This document shows, one piece after another, positions 5,523-6,107 of a stretch of 6,107 nucleotides of DNA (its first letter is position 1; every line of letters starts with the position of its first letter). Origin of the DNA: an uncultured Clostridia bacterium (GTDB lineage: Bacteria > Bacillota > Clostridia > Oscillospirales > Acutalibacteraceae). The translations under genes and the position numbers were made by a program. The DNA lies in contig CALGRR010000086.1 in assembly GCA_937880805.1 (NCBI GenBank), positions 1-6,107 of the forward strand. The letters are read 5' to 3'. The notes under the pieces are model-generated. The model had not been told where the DNA came from. It was given only the letters and a program-made list of their open reading frames with translations, and searched no databases.

Positions 5523-6028
5523 TATCTCAAATATCCTTTTTCTTTAAGCCAATTAGTGTATCGTCTTTTTTGTGTATCTATCATTTTATCAGAATTAACG
5601 AATTCAATAAACTCATTTTCGCTAACCCATTTAAAAGAAATTGTTTCACCATTTTGGAGTTTCACACTATTTTTATCACAATCGGTTGTACATAAGAAGC
5701 AGTGAAACAGGGATTTACCATCATCAAAAACATAATAGGCGAACCCCTCAAAATTATCGCAAACAATCCCTGTTTCTTCAAGCAACTCACGCTTCACACA
5801 CTCTAATGCATTTTCACCTTTAAGAGCAGAGCCACCTGCAGTTGCTTCATAGTAACCGGGATAAATATCCTTTTCTAAATCTCTTTGCATAAGAAGGTAA
5901 TCCCCATCGGTATGGCGAACAAGAGCCTCGCAAACAAGGTGATAGAGCCCATCAGAAACAGGCTCACCACGAACCAAATCTATATTGGCTAGCGTTCCGT
6001 CTTTAAAATATCCATCCCAGATTTCCAT
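5522..6028 (-). CDS. Nudix hydrolase
   Basis: 168 residues from ATG 6028. A perfect Nudix box GX5EX7REUXEEXGU spans 66-88, with Glu81, Glu84 and Glu85 as the Mg-binding residues. The protein should cleave a nucleoside diphosphate linked to some moiety X. The N-terminus (MEIWDGYFKDGT, then GLYHLVCEALV at 27-37) resembles the YfcD-like subgroup, which is related to isopentenyl-diphosphate isomerase and has no settled substrate. The frame stays open to an ATG at 6079, but AGGAG at 6036-6040 stands 7 nt before ATG 6028 and family members begin at MEIWD, so the shorter form is chosen. It is the first gene of the leftward operon and overlaps the next gene by 1 nt. Confidence 0.93.
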   Translation of the reverse strand: MEIWDGYFKDGTLANIDLVRGEPVSDGLYHLVCEALVRHTDGDYLLMQRDLEKDIYPGYYEATAGGSALKGENALECVKRELLEETGIVCDNFEGFAYYVFDDGKSLFHCFLCTTDCDKNSVKLQNGETISFKWVSENEFIEFVNSDKMIDTQKRRYTNWLKEKGYLR

Positions 6029-6035
6029 ATCGTTA

Positions 6036-6040
6036 CTCCT
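6036..6040 (-). promoter_or_regulatory. Ribosome binding site that fixes the Nudix gene start
   Basis: AGGAG on the minus strand lies 7 nt before ATG 6028. It falls inside the longer frame from 6079, which has no comparable site in front, so the downstream ATG is the real start. Confidence 0.8.
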
Positions 6041-6064
6041 AAAACTCAAATTTCTTTCCGCTTG

Positions 6065-6091
6065 AATATAGCACACCATCAGTTATTTGAA
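6065..6091 (-). promoter_or_regulatory. Putative extended -10 promoter of the leftward operon
   Basis: On the minus strand TGCTATATT (6073-6065) is an extended -10 element with five of six bases of TATAAT. A weak -35-like TTCAAA (6091-6086) lies 15 nt upstream, shorter than the ideal 17, which an extended -10 can tolerate. It is about 40 nt before the start of the first gene. No equally good promoter was seen in the short gaps inside the operon. Confidence 0.42.
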
Positions 6092-6107
6092 TTTTTAAAA
6101 TAATTGT

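Noticed and set aside
5426..5695. An 89-codon open frame on the + strand
   Set aside because: It is antisense to the pyrophosphatase-like and Nudix genes, low in complexity and has no motif.
2118..6028. Integron-like gene cassette array
   Set aside because: The gaps between genes (about 18-39 nt) are too short to hold attC sites, no repeated hairpins were seen, and there is no integrase in the window.
6029..6079. ATG 6079 as start of the Nudix gene
   Set aside because: The extra 17 residues are not family-like, the region holds the ribosome binding site of ATG 6028 and overlaps the likely -10 element.

Overview
The window looks like chromosomal DNA of a low-to-medium GC, spore-forming Bacillota, most likely class Clostridia. 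The main evidence is a SipL-like spore morphogenesis protein (SPOCS/DUF3794 domains plus a C-terminal LysM), preceded by a promoter resembling the mother-cell sigma-E type. Strong AGGAGG-type ribosome binding sites and AT-rich codon use agree with this. I cannot name the genus from sequence alone.

Left part (1-2046, + strand): a putative sigma-E-type promoter (44-72), the sipL-like gene (124-1656) and a small thioredoxin with a WCTPC active site (1735-2046). An 11-bp perfect stem-loop with a T-run (2074-2104) closes this side. It sits between two convergent units and, with its A-run on the other flank, probably terminates both.

Right part (2118-6028, - strand): eight short genes, all in one direction, with gaps of about 18-39 nt and one 1-nt stop/start overlap, so almost certainly one operon read leftwards from an extended -10 promoter near 6065-6073. 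In transcription order they are a Nudix hydrolase, a small family-I pyrophosphatase-like protein, GNAT-A1, GNAT-B, a RimJ/RimL-type GNAT, an HD-domain hydrolase of the YqeK (Ap4A hydrolase) type, GNAT-D and GNAT-A2. GNAT-A1 and GNAT-A2 are clear paralogues, about 87% identical by eye. Every product is a soluble small enzyme: five acetyltransferases and three phosphoanhydride-hydrolase-type proteins. No substrate can be assigned from sequence, and there is no recombinase, insertion sequence, CRISPR array, tRNA or rRNA in the window.

The two halves appear functionally unrelated: the left is conserved sporulation and redox housekeeping, the right an accessory-looking metabolic, detoxification or modification operon. 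The main curiosities are the GNAT/hydrolase operon itself, the duplicated GNAT inside it, the pyrophosphatase-like protein that lacks a key catalytic Asp, and the cysteine-rich SipL next to a thioredoxin. Three starts were corrected from the longest reading frame using ribosome binding sites: sipL (ATG 124), the Nudix gene (ATG 6028) and GNAT-A1 (probable TTG 5156).
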